Notes: generated by a model from the sequence alone, not told the origin. A DNA stretch of 64,000 nucleotides from an uncultured Mucilaginibacter sp. (GCF_913773635.1 NZ_CAJYGQ010000006.1:62001-126000), one strand, 5' to 3'. Shown: positions 1 to 8,667, counted from the first letter of the stretch. Numbers and translations: made by a program.

Positions 1-788
1 ATTTTATAAAGTTTAAAATCATCGGCACCCCAAATTTTAATGCTTTTATCCATACTGGCCGATGCAAAGTAAGGCTGAGTAGGGTGGAATAAAACGTGGT
101 TTACGGCAAACATGTGCGCCGGTACACTTTGCTTTAGTGATTGGGTAGCAATATCCCAAACCTTAATTTGAGCATCGCGTGCGCCCGAAAGTAGGTGTTG
201 CCCATCTGGCGAGTATTGAACCGTGAAAACGGCCATAGTATGGTCTTTCAAAGCACCCGCATAACTGTAGTCAGAAAGGTTATAAAGCTGCACTGAATTG
301 TCGCGACAGCCGAAAGCCACCTGCTTTTCATCAGGCGAAATGCTGATACTGCGAACCGTATCGTGTGATACCTGTATGGAATGAAGCAGCTGCAATGTAT
401 CTAAGTTCCAAACGCTTACTTTACCATCTTCCGATGCTATTAGCAACTCCTTTTTGCCAGGTACCGATTTTATATCAAATATGGGCTTACCATGTTGTTT
501 AAGCGTATGGGTTACCCTTTGCTCAATAAAGTTGAACACCAGTACGTCACCATTACGCATACCCGTAAACATTAAAGGATAACCTACCGGGCAATGAACT
601 GCATAAACTGAAGCGGCAACCGGAAACATAACTTTGATAAATGCCCGTTTTTCCAGGCTCCATTCCACAACGCCCTTATCGTTACCTGCACTGAACAATA
701 TACCCGGCTTTTGAGAAAGTTCCAACGCAAAAATAGGGTTGCCGTGCCCGGTAAGTTCAAATGATTTTCTTACTTCCATAAGTCCCAT
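1..788 (-). CDS. WD40 repeat protein (partial, C-terminus outside window)
   Basis: This reading frame is absent from the ORF track because it runs off the left edge. Reading the minus strand from ATG 788 (MGLMEVRKS) gives an open frame to base 1. It holds repeated WD40 blades, each with a GH or H near the start, an SxD or SPD turn and a WD or similar end, for example ISPDEKQ, YSPDGQH, IKVWDIA and IKIWGAD. WD40 propellers are protein-binding scaffolds; no enzymatic function is implied and no partner can be named. There is no signal peptide, so it is probably cytoplasmic. A second in-frame ATG at 779 is an equally possible start. It lies 54 bp downstream of hisIE on the same strand with no obvious terminator between, so it may be the last gene of the his transcript. 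Confidence 0.85.
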   Translation of the reverse strand, partial: MGLMEVRKSFELTGHGNPIFALELSQKPGILFSAGNDKGVVEWSLEKRAFIKVMFPVAASVYAVHCPVGYPLMFTGMRNGDVLVFNFIEQRVTHTLKQHGKPIFDIKSVPGKKELLIASEDGKVSVWNLDTLQLLHSIQVSHDTVRSISISPDEKQVAFGCRDNSVQLYNLSDYSYAGALKDHTMAVFTVQYSPDGQHLLSGARDAQIKVWDIATQSLKQSVPAHMFAVNHVLFHPTQPYFASASMDKSIKIWGADDFKLYK

Positions 789-842
789 TTTCCTGAGTGG
801 AGTTTGTATTTAATAGTTACAGGGATTTAGTGCAATCATCCT

Positions 843-1460
843 CTAAGATACTGTATCATCTGAGGGCTTCGGAGCATGCCTGCCTTCCAGGTTTTTTGCT
901 ATTGTTTCAATACTTAAACCTTTTTCCTTGAGTAACACTAACAGGTGGAATACAAGGTCTGATGCTTCATTAATAAGATCTGTTTCCGTTTCAGCAAGGG
1001 CAGCAATAACAGTTTCAACGCCTTCTTCTCCAACCTTTTGGGCTATTTTGTTTAATCCTTTATTGCGAAGCTTATTAATATAAGATCCTTCTTGCGGATT
1101 GGTATAACGATCTTCAATTATACTTTCCAGTTCCAATATGAAATTTTGGTTGTAAGTGGTTTTAAAGCAGCTACGTTCACCGGTATGGCAGGTTGGACCA
1201 TCGGGTTTGGCTTTTATTAAAACGGTATCGTTATCACAATCAATATGAATGCTTTTTACGTGCAAAAAGTTGTTGCTGGTTTCGCCCTTGGTCCACAAGC
1301 GGTTTTTAGAACGCGAGTAAAAAGTAACAACGTTGTCTTGTACTGTTTTATCATAAGCCTCCTGGTTCATGTAGCCCAGCATGAGCACCTCTAAAGTTTG
1401 CTCGTCCTGAATTACTACAGGTACCAAGCCATCCGGAGATTTGGTGAAATCTATTTGCAT
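843..1460 (-). CDS. hisI: Bifunctional phosphoribosyl-AMP cyclohydrolase / phosphoribosyl-ATP pyrophosphatase HisIE
   Basis: The protein performs steps 2 and 3 of histidine synthesis: hydrolysis of phosphoribosyl-ATP to phosphoribosyl-AMP, then ring opening. The N-terminal cyclohydrolase domain (about 1-105) carries the metal-binding DCDNDTVL stretch and the cysteine motif CHTGERSCF. The C-terminal pyrophosphohydrolase domain (about 112-205) carries GEEGVETVIAAL. At 205 aa it has the normal length of the fused HisIE. ATG start at 1460. It is the last his gene of the minus-strand operon. The gap to hisF (172 bp) is unusually long for a his operon and is mostly filled by a dispersed repeat. Confidence 0.97.
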   Translation of the reverse strand: MQIDFTKSPDGLVPVVIQDEQTLEVLMLGYMNQEAYDKTVQDNVVTFYSRSKNRLWTKGETSNNFLHVKSIHIDCDNDTVLIKAKPDGPTCHTGERSCFKTTYNQNFILELESIIEDRYTNPQEGSYINKLRNKGLNKIAQKVGEEGVETVIAALAETETDLINEASDLVFHLLVLLKEKGLSIETIAKNLEGRHAPKPSDDTVS

Positions 1461-1523
1461 TTCAGTGTATATTTTACCATGTTAAAGTCTCGCGACTACA
1501 ACATTAAACTGTTCAAATTATCA

Positions 1524-1630
1524 TTTTTGGGCGTTGCCCTTGGCCCGGACTATGTGCTGCAAGTTCTTACTTCGCTAGGCTTCGTCCCGGGCTTTTCGCT
1601 TCTATACCTAACGCAAACTGCGAATGGCAA
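1524..1630 (+). repeat. Dispersed repeat family B, copy 1 (hisF-hisI gap)
   Basis: About 105 bp. It begins with TTTGGGCGTTGCC and passes through GGCCCGG, a TTCGCTAGGCTTCGT segment and CTTCTATACCTA. The reverse complement of 47527-47630 aligns along its whole length with frequent substitutions (for example GGGCGTTGCC, GGCCCGG, ACTTCTATCCCTA), so the two are diverged copies of one element. It ends 2 bp before the hisF stop codon. From memory, similar GGGCGTTGCC...CCCGGGCTATCC elements occur in many Bacteroidota genomes. The ORF track frame 1398-1640 is an accident of this repeat. Confidence 0.8.
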
Positions 1631-1632
1631 TA

Positions 1633-2427
1633 TTATCTAACCTCTATATTATTCGCCCGCAATACATTCTTTAAATCAGGTATCAATATTTCCCCATAAT
1701 GAAATACCGAAGCTGCCAATGCGGCGTCAACATTGGTTTGCTCAAACACATCTACAAAGTGCTCCACGCTACCTGCACCTCCTGATGCTATAACCGGGAT
1801 ATGCACAGCATTATTAACCGTTTTGAGCAAAGTATTATCAAACCCTGCCTTGGTGCCGTCATGATCCATGGAGGTAAGCAGTATTTCGCCCGCGCCGCGG
1901 CTTTCGGCTTCTTTAATCCAACTCAGCGTTTCTAGTTCGGTAGCTATGCGGCCGCCGTTGAGGTGGACGATATTTTTATCGTCAATACGGCGGGTGTCAA
2001 CCGCTACTATAACAAATTGTACTCCAAATGCTTTTGCTAACTCGTCAATTAATTCAGGGTTACGAACTGCTGCAGAATTAATGCTGATCTTGTCGGCACC
2101 AGCATTTAATAGCGCATCGGCATCGCCAATTTCGTTAATGCCTCCTCCAATAGTAAACGGTATGTTAATTTGCCTCGCTACTGATTTAACCAGCTCAACC
2201 ATGGTTTTACGGCGTTCGTGCGTGGCAGTAATGTCCAAAAACACCAGCTCGTCGGCACCTTGCTGCGAGTAATTCCAGGCCAGTTCAACCGGGTCGCCGG
2301 CATCACGCAAATCAACAAAGTTTACGCCTTTAACCGTGCGGCCATCTTTAACGTCGAGGCAGGGAACGATGCGTTTGGCGAGGCCCGAGCCGGGGAAAGG
2401 TAATGTAGTGTTATGCAATTGTTCCAA
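1633..2427 (-). CDS. hisF: Imidazole glycerol phosphate synthase cyclase subunit HisF
   Basis: HisF is the (beta/alpha)8 cyclase half of the HisH-HisF heterodimer. It uses ammonia from HisH to make imidazole glycerol phosphate and AICAR. The conserved [15 protein letters not shown] start (first catalytic Asp), [16 protein letters not shown] (second catalytic Asp) and IASGGAGS phosphate loop are all present. The frame has no ATG. The only usable starts are TTG at 2427 or TTG at 2418, which add about 12 to 15 residues ([15 protein letters not shown]) before the normal family start. An in-frame TGA lies just upstream, inside repeat family A. The native start therefore seems to have been altered; the true start is uncertain. 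Confidence 0.95.
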   Translation of the reverse strand: MEQLHNTTLPFPGSGLAKRIVPCLDVKDGRTVKGVNFVDLRDAGDPVELAWNYSQQGADELVFLDITATHERRKTMVELVKSVARQINIPFTIGGGINEIGDADALLNAGADKISINSAAVRNPELIDELAKAFGVQFVIVAVDTRRIDDKNIVHLNGGRIATELETLSWIKEAESRGAGEILLTSMDHDGTKAGFDNTLLKTVNNAVHIPVIASGGAGSVEHFVDVFEQTNVDAALAASVFHYGEILIPDLKNVLRANNIEVR

Positions 2428-2455
2428 AGCTTTTTGTGCTTTATAAAAATAGAAA

Positions 2456-2539
2456 TGTCATTTCGAACGATAGTGAGAAATCTTGTTCATACTGCAAAGA
2501 TGTTCGCTATAACAAGATTTCTCGTTCCTCGAAATGACA
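2456..2539. repeat. Palindromic repeat family A, copy 1 (hisA-hisF gap)
   Basis: An 84 bp imperfect palindrome bounded by TGTCATTTCGA and TCGAAATGACA, with inner arms GAGAAATCTTGTT and AACAAGATTTCTC. The arms are about 30 nt each. Related copies lie at 7640-7723 and 47381-47466. There is no ORF inside, so it resembles a REP/MITE-type non-coding element. In the his transcript it would fold into a long hairpin between hisA and hisF. Confidence 0.92.
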
Positions 2540-2569
2540 GGTTGGGTATTACTGCCCCTTCGGGACCAT

Positions 2570-3319
2570 TTATATCGAAATCAAAGATTTTAAATTCCAG
2601 TTCTTAACATCCTCAATAGTAATGCGATCCTCATAGATGGCTTTACCAACTACGCAGCTTTCAACCTTAATTTTGCGTAACTCTTCAATATCGTTCATTG
2701 AACTTACACCACCTGAGGCAATAAGTTTAATGAAAGGGGAGTGGTCAAGCAGCTTTTGATAAAGTTCTACTCCTGCGCCGCCAAGTTTACCGTCTTTATT
2801 GATATCTGTACATAAAAAGCGGTAGAAACCTAAGTGCAGGCAACGGTCAACGTAGTCGATAAGTTTTATAGGAGAGCTTTCCATCCAGCCCGAGTATTTA
2901 ATAACCTCGTCAAGCACATCAATGGCTACCACAATTTTGTCGGCACATTTGGTGCTTCCGCACATGGCTTTGCTCAATTCATCTAAAAAAGTAGGATTGC
3001 TGATGGCCTGTGTACCAACAATAACGCGGGCAATACCGGCATCGGTCAATTCCTGAACCTTTTCAATACTGCGGATACCTCCGCCATACTGAATTTTCAT
3101 ATCGGTTTTTTTGATTACATCAAACAGGTATTGCTGGTTGCTGAAATCGCCTTTGGCGCCGTTCAGGTCAATAATGTGAATAAGTTCGGTACCTATCGAC
3201 TGGTACTTATCGATCATTTCTTCCAAACTTACCTCGTAATTGGTAACCTGGTTATAGTCGCCCTCGCGAAGACGGACAACCTTTTTGTTCAGAATATCGA
3301 TAGCAGGAATAATATACAT
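2570..3319 (-). CDS. hisA: ProFAR isomerase HisA
   Basis: HisA is 1-(5-phosphoribosyl)-5-[(5-phosphoribosylamino)methylideneamino]imidazole-4-carboxamide isomerase, histidine step 4. It is a (beta/alpha)8 barrel. Visible are the start MYIIPAIDIL with catalytic Asp8, the second catalytic Asp in CTDINKDGKLGG, and glycine-rich phosphate loops (QYGGGIRS, IASGGVSS). At 249 aa it has family length. ATG start at 3319, 3 bp after the hisH stop, so translation is probably coupled to hisH. Confidence 0.97.
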   Translation of the reverse strand: MYIIPAIDILNKKVVRLREGDYNQVTNYEVSLEEMIDKYQSIGTELIHIIDLNGAKGDFSNQQYLFDVIKKTDMKIQYGGGIRSIEKVQELTDAGIARVIVGTQAISNPTFLDELSKAMCGSTKCADKIVVAIDVLDEVIKYSGWMESSPIKLIDYVDRCLHLGFYRFLCTDINKDGKLGGAGVELYQKLLDHSPFIKLIASGGVSSMNDIEELRKIKVESCVVGKAIYEDRITIEDVKNWNLKSLISI

Positions 3320-3322
3320 GCT

Positions 3323-3988
3323 TTAAATTTTTGAAAAATTAGCTAAAAGTGTTTCGCCATACACGCCCGATTTTTCGGGGTGAAACTGAACACCGTAAAA
3401 GTTATTATGCCAAATTGATGCCGAATATGGCAAACTGTAATTCGTTGAGGCTAAAGTATATAATTCGTTATACTCTATGTAATAGGAATGCACAAAATAA
3501 AAGTGTGCATCATTAGGTATACCGTTAAACAGAGGGTTTTCCTTTTGCTGGCTAACCCGGTTCCAGCCGGTGTGTGGCACTTTATAGTGCTCGCTGTCTT
3601 TAAACCGCAGCGTTTTATTCGGGAAAATGTTCAATAAGTTGGCATCACCCTCTTCAGAATATGCTGTCATTAATTGCATACCCACGCAAATGCCTAAGGT
3701 GGGCTTTTTTAACGCCTTAATGGCAGGTACCAATCCGGTTTGCTCCAGTTTGTTCATGGCAGCACCGGCATGCCCAACACCCGGAATAATATAACGGTCG
3801 AACCTGGCCAAATCTTCTTCGGTATGCACCATGCCATAGGCAATGCCCAACCTGTCTAACGCCGAGGTAAGCGAAAATATGTTGCCTGCACCGTAACGGA
3901 TAATTCCTAACTCCCCAGCCCCCTGAAGGGGGAGTTCATTGTCTTGGGGGAGGGCTTGTGTATTATCTTTTGTATCGTTTCCTTCCAT
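3323..3988 (-). CDS. hisH: Imidazole glycerol phosphate synthase glutaminase subunit HisH
   Basis: HisH is the class I glutamine amidotransferase that supplies ammonia to HisF. The nucleophile motif GICVGMQL and the His-Glu pair in GVQFHPEKSG complete the triad, and the oxyanion region PGVGHAG is present. The normal family start (about GIIRYGAGN) is reached only at residue 28. Residues 1-26, including QALPQDNELPLQGAGE, form an extension encoded by GC-rich palindromic repeat DNA (3909-3936). There is no ATG, GTG or TTG in frame between 3988 and the conserved core, so the extension is probably really translated. It lies between hisB and hisA; the gap to hisB holds a second palindrome. Confidence 0.96.
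   Translation of the reverse strand: MEGNDTKDNTQALPQDNELPLQGAGELGIIRYGAGNIFSLTSALDRLGIAYGMVHTEEDLARFDRYIIPGVGHAGAAMNKLEQTGLVPAIKALKKPTLGICVGMQLMTAYSEEGDANLLNIFPNKTLRFKDSEHYKVPHTGWNRVSQQKENPLFNGIPNDAHFYFVHSYYIEYNELYTLASTNYSLPYSASIWHNNFYGVQFHPEKSGVYGETLLANFSKI
3909..3936. repeat. GC-rich palindrome family C, inside the 5' end of hisH
   Basis: The plus strand reads AACTCCCC AGCCCCCTGAAGGGGG AGTT, a self-complementary element around CCCCCTGAAGGGGG. It encodes the NELPLQGAGEL part of the HisH N-terminus. A related half-element lies at 3999-4026, and a CTTGGGGGAGGG tract lies between. From memory, CCCCCTTCAGGGGG-type palindromes are common intergenic repeats in Sphingobacteriaceae. Confidence 0.8.
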
Positions 3989-3998
3989 TTTGTATAGC

Positions 3999-4026
3999 AG
4001 CTCCCCCTTCAGGAGGTCGGGGGGTT
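3999..4026. repeat. GC-rich palindrome family C, second element at the hisB stop
   Basis: AGCTCCCCCTTCAGGAGGTC followed by GGGGGG, an imperfect palindrome like the one at 3909-3936 but in the opposite order. It abuts and includes part of the hisB stop codon (TTA at 4025-4027 on the plus strand). Confidence 0.7.
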
Positions 4027-5170
4027 AAAGTACTCCCTTAGTACTTGGTAAAACCATATTATTTACATCGCGCCTTACGGCCATTTTTATGGCTTTGGCA
4101 AAGGCTTTAAATATAGCTTCTATTTTGTGATGTTCGTTATAGCCTTCCGCTTTTATGTTAAGGTTGCTTTTTGATGCATCGGTAAACGACTTGAAAAAGT
4201 GGTAAAACATCTCTGTTGGCATATCGCCCACCTTTTCGCGTGTAAAATCGGCTTCCCAAACTATCCAGTTGCGACCGCCGAAGTCGATGGCTGCCTGGGC
4301 CAGGCAATCATCCATAGGCAGGCAAAAACCGTAACGCTCAATGCCACGTTTGTTGCCTAATGCTGTAGACATAGCTTCGCCCAGTGCAATGCCGGTGTCT
4401 TCAATGGTGTGATGTTCGTCAATATGTAAATCGCCTTTGGCAATAACTTCAAGGTCAATACTGCCGTGACGGGCTATCTGATCGAGCATATGATCGAAGA
4501 AATGCAGGCCTGTGTTTACCTTTGCTTCACCGGTGCCATCAAGGTCTATTTTTATAAAAATATCGGTTTCTTTAGTGGTACGGCGGTGTTCTATAACACG
4601 CTTGCCCACTTTTAAAAACTCATATATTTTTTTCCACTCGGTGGTTTTTATAGCAACTGTGGCGTTTATGGCTTCCAACTGCTCGGCTGTAAATTCGCCC
4701 GCACCCATGCCTAAGCCGCTGTTAAGCCAAATGGCTTTAGCACCTAAGTTTTTAGCCAGCAATACGTCGTTCAGGCGGTCGCCAATTACAAATGAGTTCT
4801 TGAGGTCGTATTTTTCGGTGTCAAAATACTCCGTTAACATGGCTGTGCCCGGTTTGCGGGTAGGAGCACCGTCTATAGCAAAAGTGCGGTCGATGAAGGA
4901 TGCGACGAAGCTTACACCCTCGCCTGCAAAGGTTTTTATCACCAGCTCGTGTACCGGGAAAAAATTTTCTTCGGGATGAGAAATGGTACCTAAACCGTCC
5001 TGGTTGGTTACTAGTACAAGTTCATAATCCAGTTCTTTTGCTATGCGTGGTAGGTAGGTGAGTGCGCCGGGATAAAACTCAAGCTTGTTGAACGAGTCTA
5101 TCTGCTCATCGGCACACTCTTTAATCATGGTGCCGTCGCGGTCTATAAATAAAACTTTTTTTGCGCTCAT
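4025..5170 (-). CDS. hisB: Bifunctional histidinol-phosphatase / imidazoleglycerol-phosphate dehydratase HisB
   Basis: HisB does steps 6 and 8 of histidine synthesis. The N-terminal HAD phosphatase domain (about 1-175) has FIDRDGT (nucleophile Asp), VTNQDGLG, the TRKPGTAM lysine motif and FVIGDRLND. The C-terminal dehydratase domain (about 190-381) has [25 protein letters not shown] and [14 protein letters not shown], which hold the metal-binding His and Glu residues. The Cys-rich zinc loop of enterobacterial HisB is missing; this is, as I recall, usual in Bacteroidota. ATG start at 5170 overlaps the hisC stop by 4 bp, indicating translational coupling. Confidence 0.97.
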   Translation of the reverse strand: MSAKKVLFIDRDGTMIKECADEQIDSFNKLEFYPGALTYLPRIAKELDYELVLVTNQDGLGTISHPEENFFPVHELVIKTFAGEGVSFVASFIDRTFAIDGAPTRKPGTAMLTEYFDTEKYDLKNSFVIGDRLNDVLLAKNLGAKAIWLNSGLGMGAGEFTAEQLEAINATVAIKTTEWKKIYEFLKVGKRVIEHRRTTKETDIFIKIDLDGTGEAKVNTGLHFFDHMLDQIARHGSIDLEVIAKGDLHIDEHHTIEDTGIALGEAMSTALGNKRGIERYGFCLPMDDCLAQAAIDFGGRNWIVWEADFTREKVGDMPTEMFYHFFKSFTDASKSNLNIKAEGYNEHHKIEAIFKAFAKAIKMAVRRDVNNMVLPSTKGVL

Positions 5171-6213
5171 TTAAAGTTAGTTAACGTATTAATGAGGGTG
5201 ATATTTTCTTGAGGTGTACCAATAGTTACGCGCAAAGCACCTTCACATAGCTCAACCTTGCTACGGTCGCGCACTATTATCCCATGTTCAACCAGGTAAT
5301 TGTAAATGCCTTTCGCATCAGTGGTTTTAACTAATATAAAGTTAGCGTCAGATGGGTAAATGTCAACCACAAAATCAAATTCCTTAAGCTTGAGTACTAA
5401 ATTATCACGTTCGGTAAGGGTTTCTTTTATCCAGCCATTTACCTGCTCAACGTTTTGTAAGGCTTCTAAAGCCAGTTGTTGAGAGGCTTCGTTAATGTTA
5501 TATGGCGGCTTAACCTTATTCATTACTTCAATGATCTCCTCGCTGGCAAAGGCCATGCCTACACGTAAAGCCGCAAGTCCCCATGCTTTAGAAAGGGTTT
5601 GCAGTACTACCAAATTGGCGTATTCGGTAAGTTCCTGAATGAAAGTCTTTTGACGGCTGTAATTAATATAAGCTTCATCAACCACTACTAAACCTTTAAA
5701 ATTTGCCAGCAACGTTTCAATATCATCACGATTGATGGAGTTCCCGGTTGGGTTATTTGGCGAACAAACAAAAATGAGCTTTGTGTTCTTATCAATAGCT
5801 TCGGCAATGCCTTCCAAATTAAGTTGATATTCGTCGGTTAGGTTTACGCGCTTAATGGCTATATCATTTATATTGGCCGATACCTCGTACATGCCGTAAG
5901 TTGGCGGCACTAATATCACATTATCGACTCCAGGGTTACAAAAAGAGCGAAATAGGATATCAATAGCTTCATCGCTGCCATTACCCAGGAATATGTTACG
6001 CGCCGGTACACCCTTAATTTCGCTTAAACGCATTTTAACGGCGTATTGAAGCGGGTCGGGGTAGCGGTTGTAATCTTTATTTAAAGGTGAGCCAAATGCG
6101 TTCTCATTAGCATCGAGGTAAACGCTGGCATCACCCTTAAACTCATCACGCGCCGATGAGTAAGGCTTTAAGTTTTTTATGTTTTCCCGAAGGATGTTGT
6201 TGATATTAAACAT
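5167..6213 (-). CDS. hisC: Histidinol-phosphate aminotransferase HisC
   Basis: A PLP enzyme of fold type I that transaminates imidazole acetol phosphate with glutamate, histidine step 7. The core shows [21 protein letters not shown], the SPNNPTGN motif and the PLP lysine in [15 protein letters not shown]. The ORF track begins at TTG 6300. The ATG at 6213 ([11 protein letters not shown]) is preferred because it gives 348 aa, the family length, and the extra 29 residues look like random coding of an AT-rich gap. The gap to hisD is 99 bp; the 3' end overlaps hisB by 4 bp. Confidence 0.96.
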   Translation of the reverse strand: MFNINNILRENIKNLKPYSSARDEFKGDASVYLDANENAFGSPLNKDYNRYPDPLQYAVKMRLSEIKGVPARNIFLGNGSDEAIDILFRSFCNPGVDNVILVPPTYGMYEVSANINDIAIKRVNLTDEYQLNLEGIAEAIDKNTKLIFVCSPNNPTGNSINRDDIETLLANFKGLVVVDEAYINYSRQKTFIQELTEYANLVVLQTLSKAWGLAALRVGMAFASEEIIEVMNKVKPPYNINEASQQLALEALQNVEQVNGWIKETLTERDNLVLKLKEFDFVVDIYPSDANFILVKTTDAKGIYNYLVEHGIIVRDRSKVELCEGALRVTIGTPQENITLINTLTNFK

Positions 6214-6312
6214 TGTCTTTACTTTTTTCTCACTGCAAATACTAAGTGAACTTTTATTACTAAAAGTAAAGTTTGAATAGCAATTGCTTATTCTTTGCAA
6301 TGATTTCTTAAA

Positions 6313-7602
6313 CTATTGTTGAGTTCTCACGCTAACTGCATTTCTGTGTGCATGTAAACCTTCCAAATCGGCCAATATCTCCACATGCGGACCAATATTC
6401 TGAATTCCTTCTTTAGTTAGATGCTGAAACGTAATCTTCTTTACAAAAGAATCTACAGATACACCCGAATAGGCCTTGGCATAGGCACTGGTTGGTAGGG
6501 TATGGTTAGTGCCCGATGCATAATCGCCCACACTTTCGGGGGTTTGATTGCCCAGGAATACAGAGCCTGCATTGATAATGCTGCCGGTAATTTGTTGCCA
6601 GTTTTCGGTGGCCAGTATTAAATGTTCGGGAGCGTAATGGTTGCTGAACTGCATAGCCTCGTCCAAACTGTTCACGACCACGGCATATGAATGTTCAATA
6701 GCTTTAGCGGCAATTTCTGCCCTTGGGAGTACGGGTAATTGCTTCTGGAGCTGAGAGATGGTTTGTTCAACCAATGTAGCCGATGTGGCTACCAGTATCG
6801 CCTGGCTATCAATGCCATGTTCAGCCTGTGCCAGCAAATCGGCGGCTATGTAGGCGGGGTTAGCTGTTTCGTCGGCAATAACCAATACTTCTGATGGGCC
6901 TGCAGGCATATCAATAGCCGTAATAGTTGTGCTTTGAATAATGGTTTTGGCCTTTGTTACAAACTGGTTGCCCGGACCAAATATTTTGTCAACCTTGGTG
7001 ATGCTTTCGGTACCGTAAGCCATAGCGGCTATGGCTTGGGCGCCGCCAACAAGGCAAATGCGGTCAACATCAAGCAACTGGGCAACGTATGCTATAAAGG
7101 CGTTTATCTTACCATTTTTACCCGGAGGCGAGCATACTACAATTTCTTTACAGCCTGCAATGCGGGCAGGAATACCCAGCATTAAAAATGTGCTTGGTAA
7201 AACGGCCGTCCCACCCGGAATGTATAAGCCAACTTTTTCAATAGGCCGTAACTCGCGCCAGCAGGTAACGCCGGGCATAGTTTCAACCTTATCTTCGGTT
7301 TTAAGCTGGCTCTCGTGAAACTTCCAGATGTTTTTGTAAGCTATCTCAAGGGCCGTCTTCTGTTCGGGTAAAAGGGCGGTGGCAATTTGTGACAGTTCGG
7401 CCTTATCCAAATAAAGCTTATCAAGCTGTACCTGGTCAAACCGCTGGGCAAAATCAAAAAGGGCACGGTCGCCTTGTTGTTGCACAGTGTCAATAATAGT
7501 TTCAACAACTGTACGTATTTCGTTGGCCGCATCAACATTGCGCTGCACAAGGTTGTTTACCTCGGCAACAGATAAATTGGCGTAATTATAGGTTTTAAGC
7601 AT
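6313..7602 (-). CDS. hisD: Histidinol dehydrogenase HisD
   Basis: HisD is the zinc- and NAD-dependent four-electron oxidation of histidinol to histidine, the last two steps. Recognisable are CWRELRPIEKVGLYIPGGTA, FGPGNQFVTKAK, AGPSEVLVIAD, LAQAEHGIDSQA (zinc ligands and active site) and YAPEHLIL. The ORF track start at 7632 is a TTG; ATG 7602 (MLKTYNYANLS) gives about 429 aa, the usual size, and is preferred. It is the second gene of the operon, with a family A palindrome in the gap to hisG. Confidence 0.96.
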   Translation of the reverse strand: MLKTYNYANLSVAEVNNLVQRNVDAANEIRTVVETIIDTVQQQGDRALFDFAQRFDQVQLDKLYLDKAELSQIATALLPEQKTALEIAYKNIWKFHESQLKTEDKVETMPGVTCWRELRPIEKVGLYIPGGTAVLPSTFLMLGIPARIAGCKEIVVCSPPGKNGKINAFIAYVAQLLDVDRICLVGGAQAIAAMAYGTESITKVDKIFGPGNQFVTKAKTIIQSTTITAIDMPAGPSEVLVIADETANPAYIAADLLAQAEHGIDSQAILVATSATLVEQTISQLQKQLPVLPRAEIAAKAIEHSYAVVVNSLDEAMQFSNHYAPEHLILATENWQQITGSIINAGSVFLGNQTPESVGDYASGTNHTLPTSAYAKAYSGVSVDSFVKKITFQHLTKEGIQNIGPHVEILADLEGLHAHRNAVSVRTQQ

Positions 7603-7639
7603 ATTATAATTATTAATGCCTGATAATCCCAAACCACTT

Positions 7640-7723
7640 CGTCATTTCGACCATCGGGAGAAATCTTGTTCATCGTGCAAAATTGAACGCCTAGAACAGG
7701 ATTTCTCGTTCCTCGAAATGACA
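7640..7723. repeat. Palindromic repeat family A, copy 2 (hisG-hisD gap)
   Basis: 84 bp bounded by CGTCATTTCGA and TCGAAATGACA, with inner arms GAGAAATCTTGTT and AACAGGATTTCTCG. It is related to the copies at 2456-2539 and 47381-47466. It lies between the hisG stop (7748) and the hisD ATG (7602), so the mRNA between the first two his genes carries a long hairpin. Confidence 0.92.
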
Positions 7724-7747
7724 CGGGTTTATCAAATAGGCCCTGCT

Positions 7748-8599
7748 TTACAATATAATCTTCTCAATAGGCATTACAACAATGCCCTGTGCACCGGCTT
7801 GTTTAAGCTGGCTTATGCGGCTCCAAAAGTCGCGCTCGGGTATTACTGTATGTACCGCCACCCAATCTTGCTCCGCTAGTGGCACTACTGATGGGCTTTT
7901 AACACCCGGCAAAAGTTCAAGTATCTTTGGTAAATTCGCACGCTCGGCATTTAATACAACGTATTTAGTCTCTTTAGCACGTAATACCGATTGTATACGC
8001 TGAATTAACTCCTGAATCAAATCATCATTTTCTGATCCAGGTCTGCCTATCATCACCGCCTCGCTCGACATTACATCGGCAAACGGTCTCAGTCCGTTAC
8101 TTTTTAACGTTCCACCGGTTGATACCAAATCGCAAATAGCATCACTCAATCCTAAGCCCGGCGAAATTTCAACCGAACCTGATATGGTTCGAATTTCGGC
8201 GTTAATATTAAGGTTTTTTAAGTATTTGCTGAGGATGGCAGGGTAGGTGGTGGCTATGGAGCGGCCGTTGAGGTCGGTAACACTTTCGATGCTGGTATTG
8301 TTGGGTACTGCTATTTTAAGCGAGCATTTACCAAAACCCAGGCGTTGCAAGTAACTTACTTCAACTTCTGTTTCCTGTATTACGTTTTCGCCCACTATGC
8401 CCAGGTCGGCAATGCCATCCTGTACGTATTCGGGTATATCATCGTCGCGCAAAAACAGAATTTCCAGCGGGAAGTTAGATACCGGCGATATTAACGAGCT
8501 TTTATAATTTTCGAAGTTAAGGCCGCAATTCTTCAGCAGCTCTACAGATTTTTCATTGAGCCTTCCAGACTTCTGGATAGCAATTTTAAGTGTTTTCAC
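7748..8599 (-). CDS. hisG: ATP phosphoribosyltransferase HisG (long form)
   Basis: HisG condenses ATP and PRPP, the committed and usually feedback-inhibited step of histidine synthesis. At 283 aa it is the long form with a C-terminal ACT-like regulatory domain (about 205-283, ending VVMPIEKIIL), so no HisZ partner is needed. The periplasmic-binding-like catalytic part shows IAIQKSGRLNEKS, LGIVGENV, EISPGLGLSDAICDLVSTGGTL. The start codon is GTG at 8599 (MKTLKIAIQKS). It is the first structural gene of the operon, 68 bp behind the leader peptide stop. Confidence 0.97.
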   Translation of the reverse strand: MKTLKIAIQKSGRLNEKSVELLKNCGLNFENYKSSLISPVSNFPLEILFLRDDDIPEYVQDGIADLGIVGENVIQETEVEVSYLQRLGFGKCSLKIAVPNNTSIESVTDLNGRSIATTYPAILSKYLKNLNINAEIRTISGSVEISPGLGLSDAICDLVSTGGTLKSNGLRPFADVMSSEAVMIGRPGSENDDLIQELIQRIQSVLRAKETKYVVLNAERANLPKILELLPGVKSPSVVPLAEQDWVAVHTVIPERDFWSRISQLKQAGAQGIVVMPIEKIIL

Positions 8600-8667
8600 A
8601 AAGTTGGGGGTATTAAACTATAAAATAAACGGAGGTTTGTTATTTCACGTAGAAACATACATCAATA

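Noticed and set aside
1398-1640. 80 aa plus-strand ORF between hisI and hisF
   Set aside because: It overlaps hisI in antisense and the rest is the family B repeat; the protein has no recognisable features.
1868-2272. 134 aa plus-strand ORF inside hisF
   Set aside because: A shadow frame of the hisF coding sequence; no start context or homology pattern.
4025-5170. HisB with a damaged phosphatase domain because the zinc-loop cysteines are missing
   Set aside because: As I recall, Bacteroidota HisB proteins normally lack that loop, and all catalytic HAD motifs are intact.
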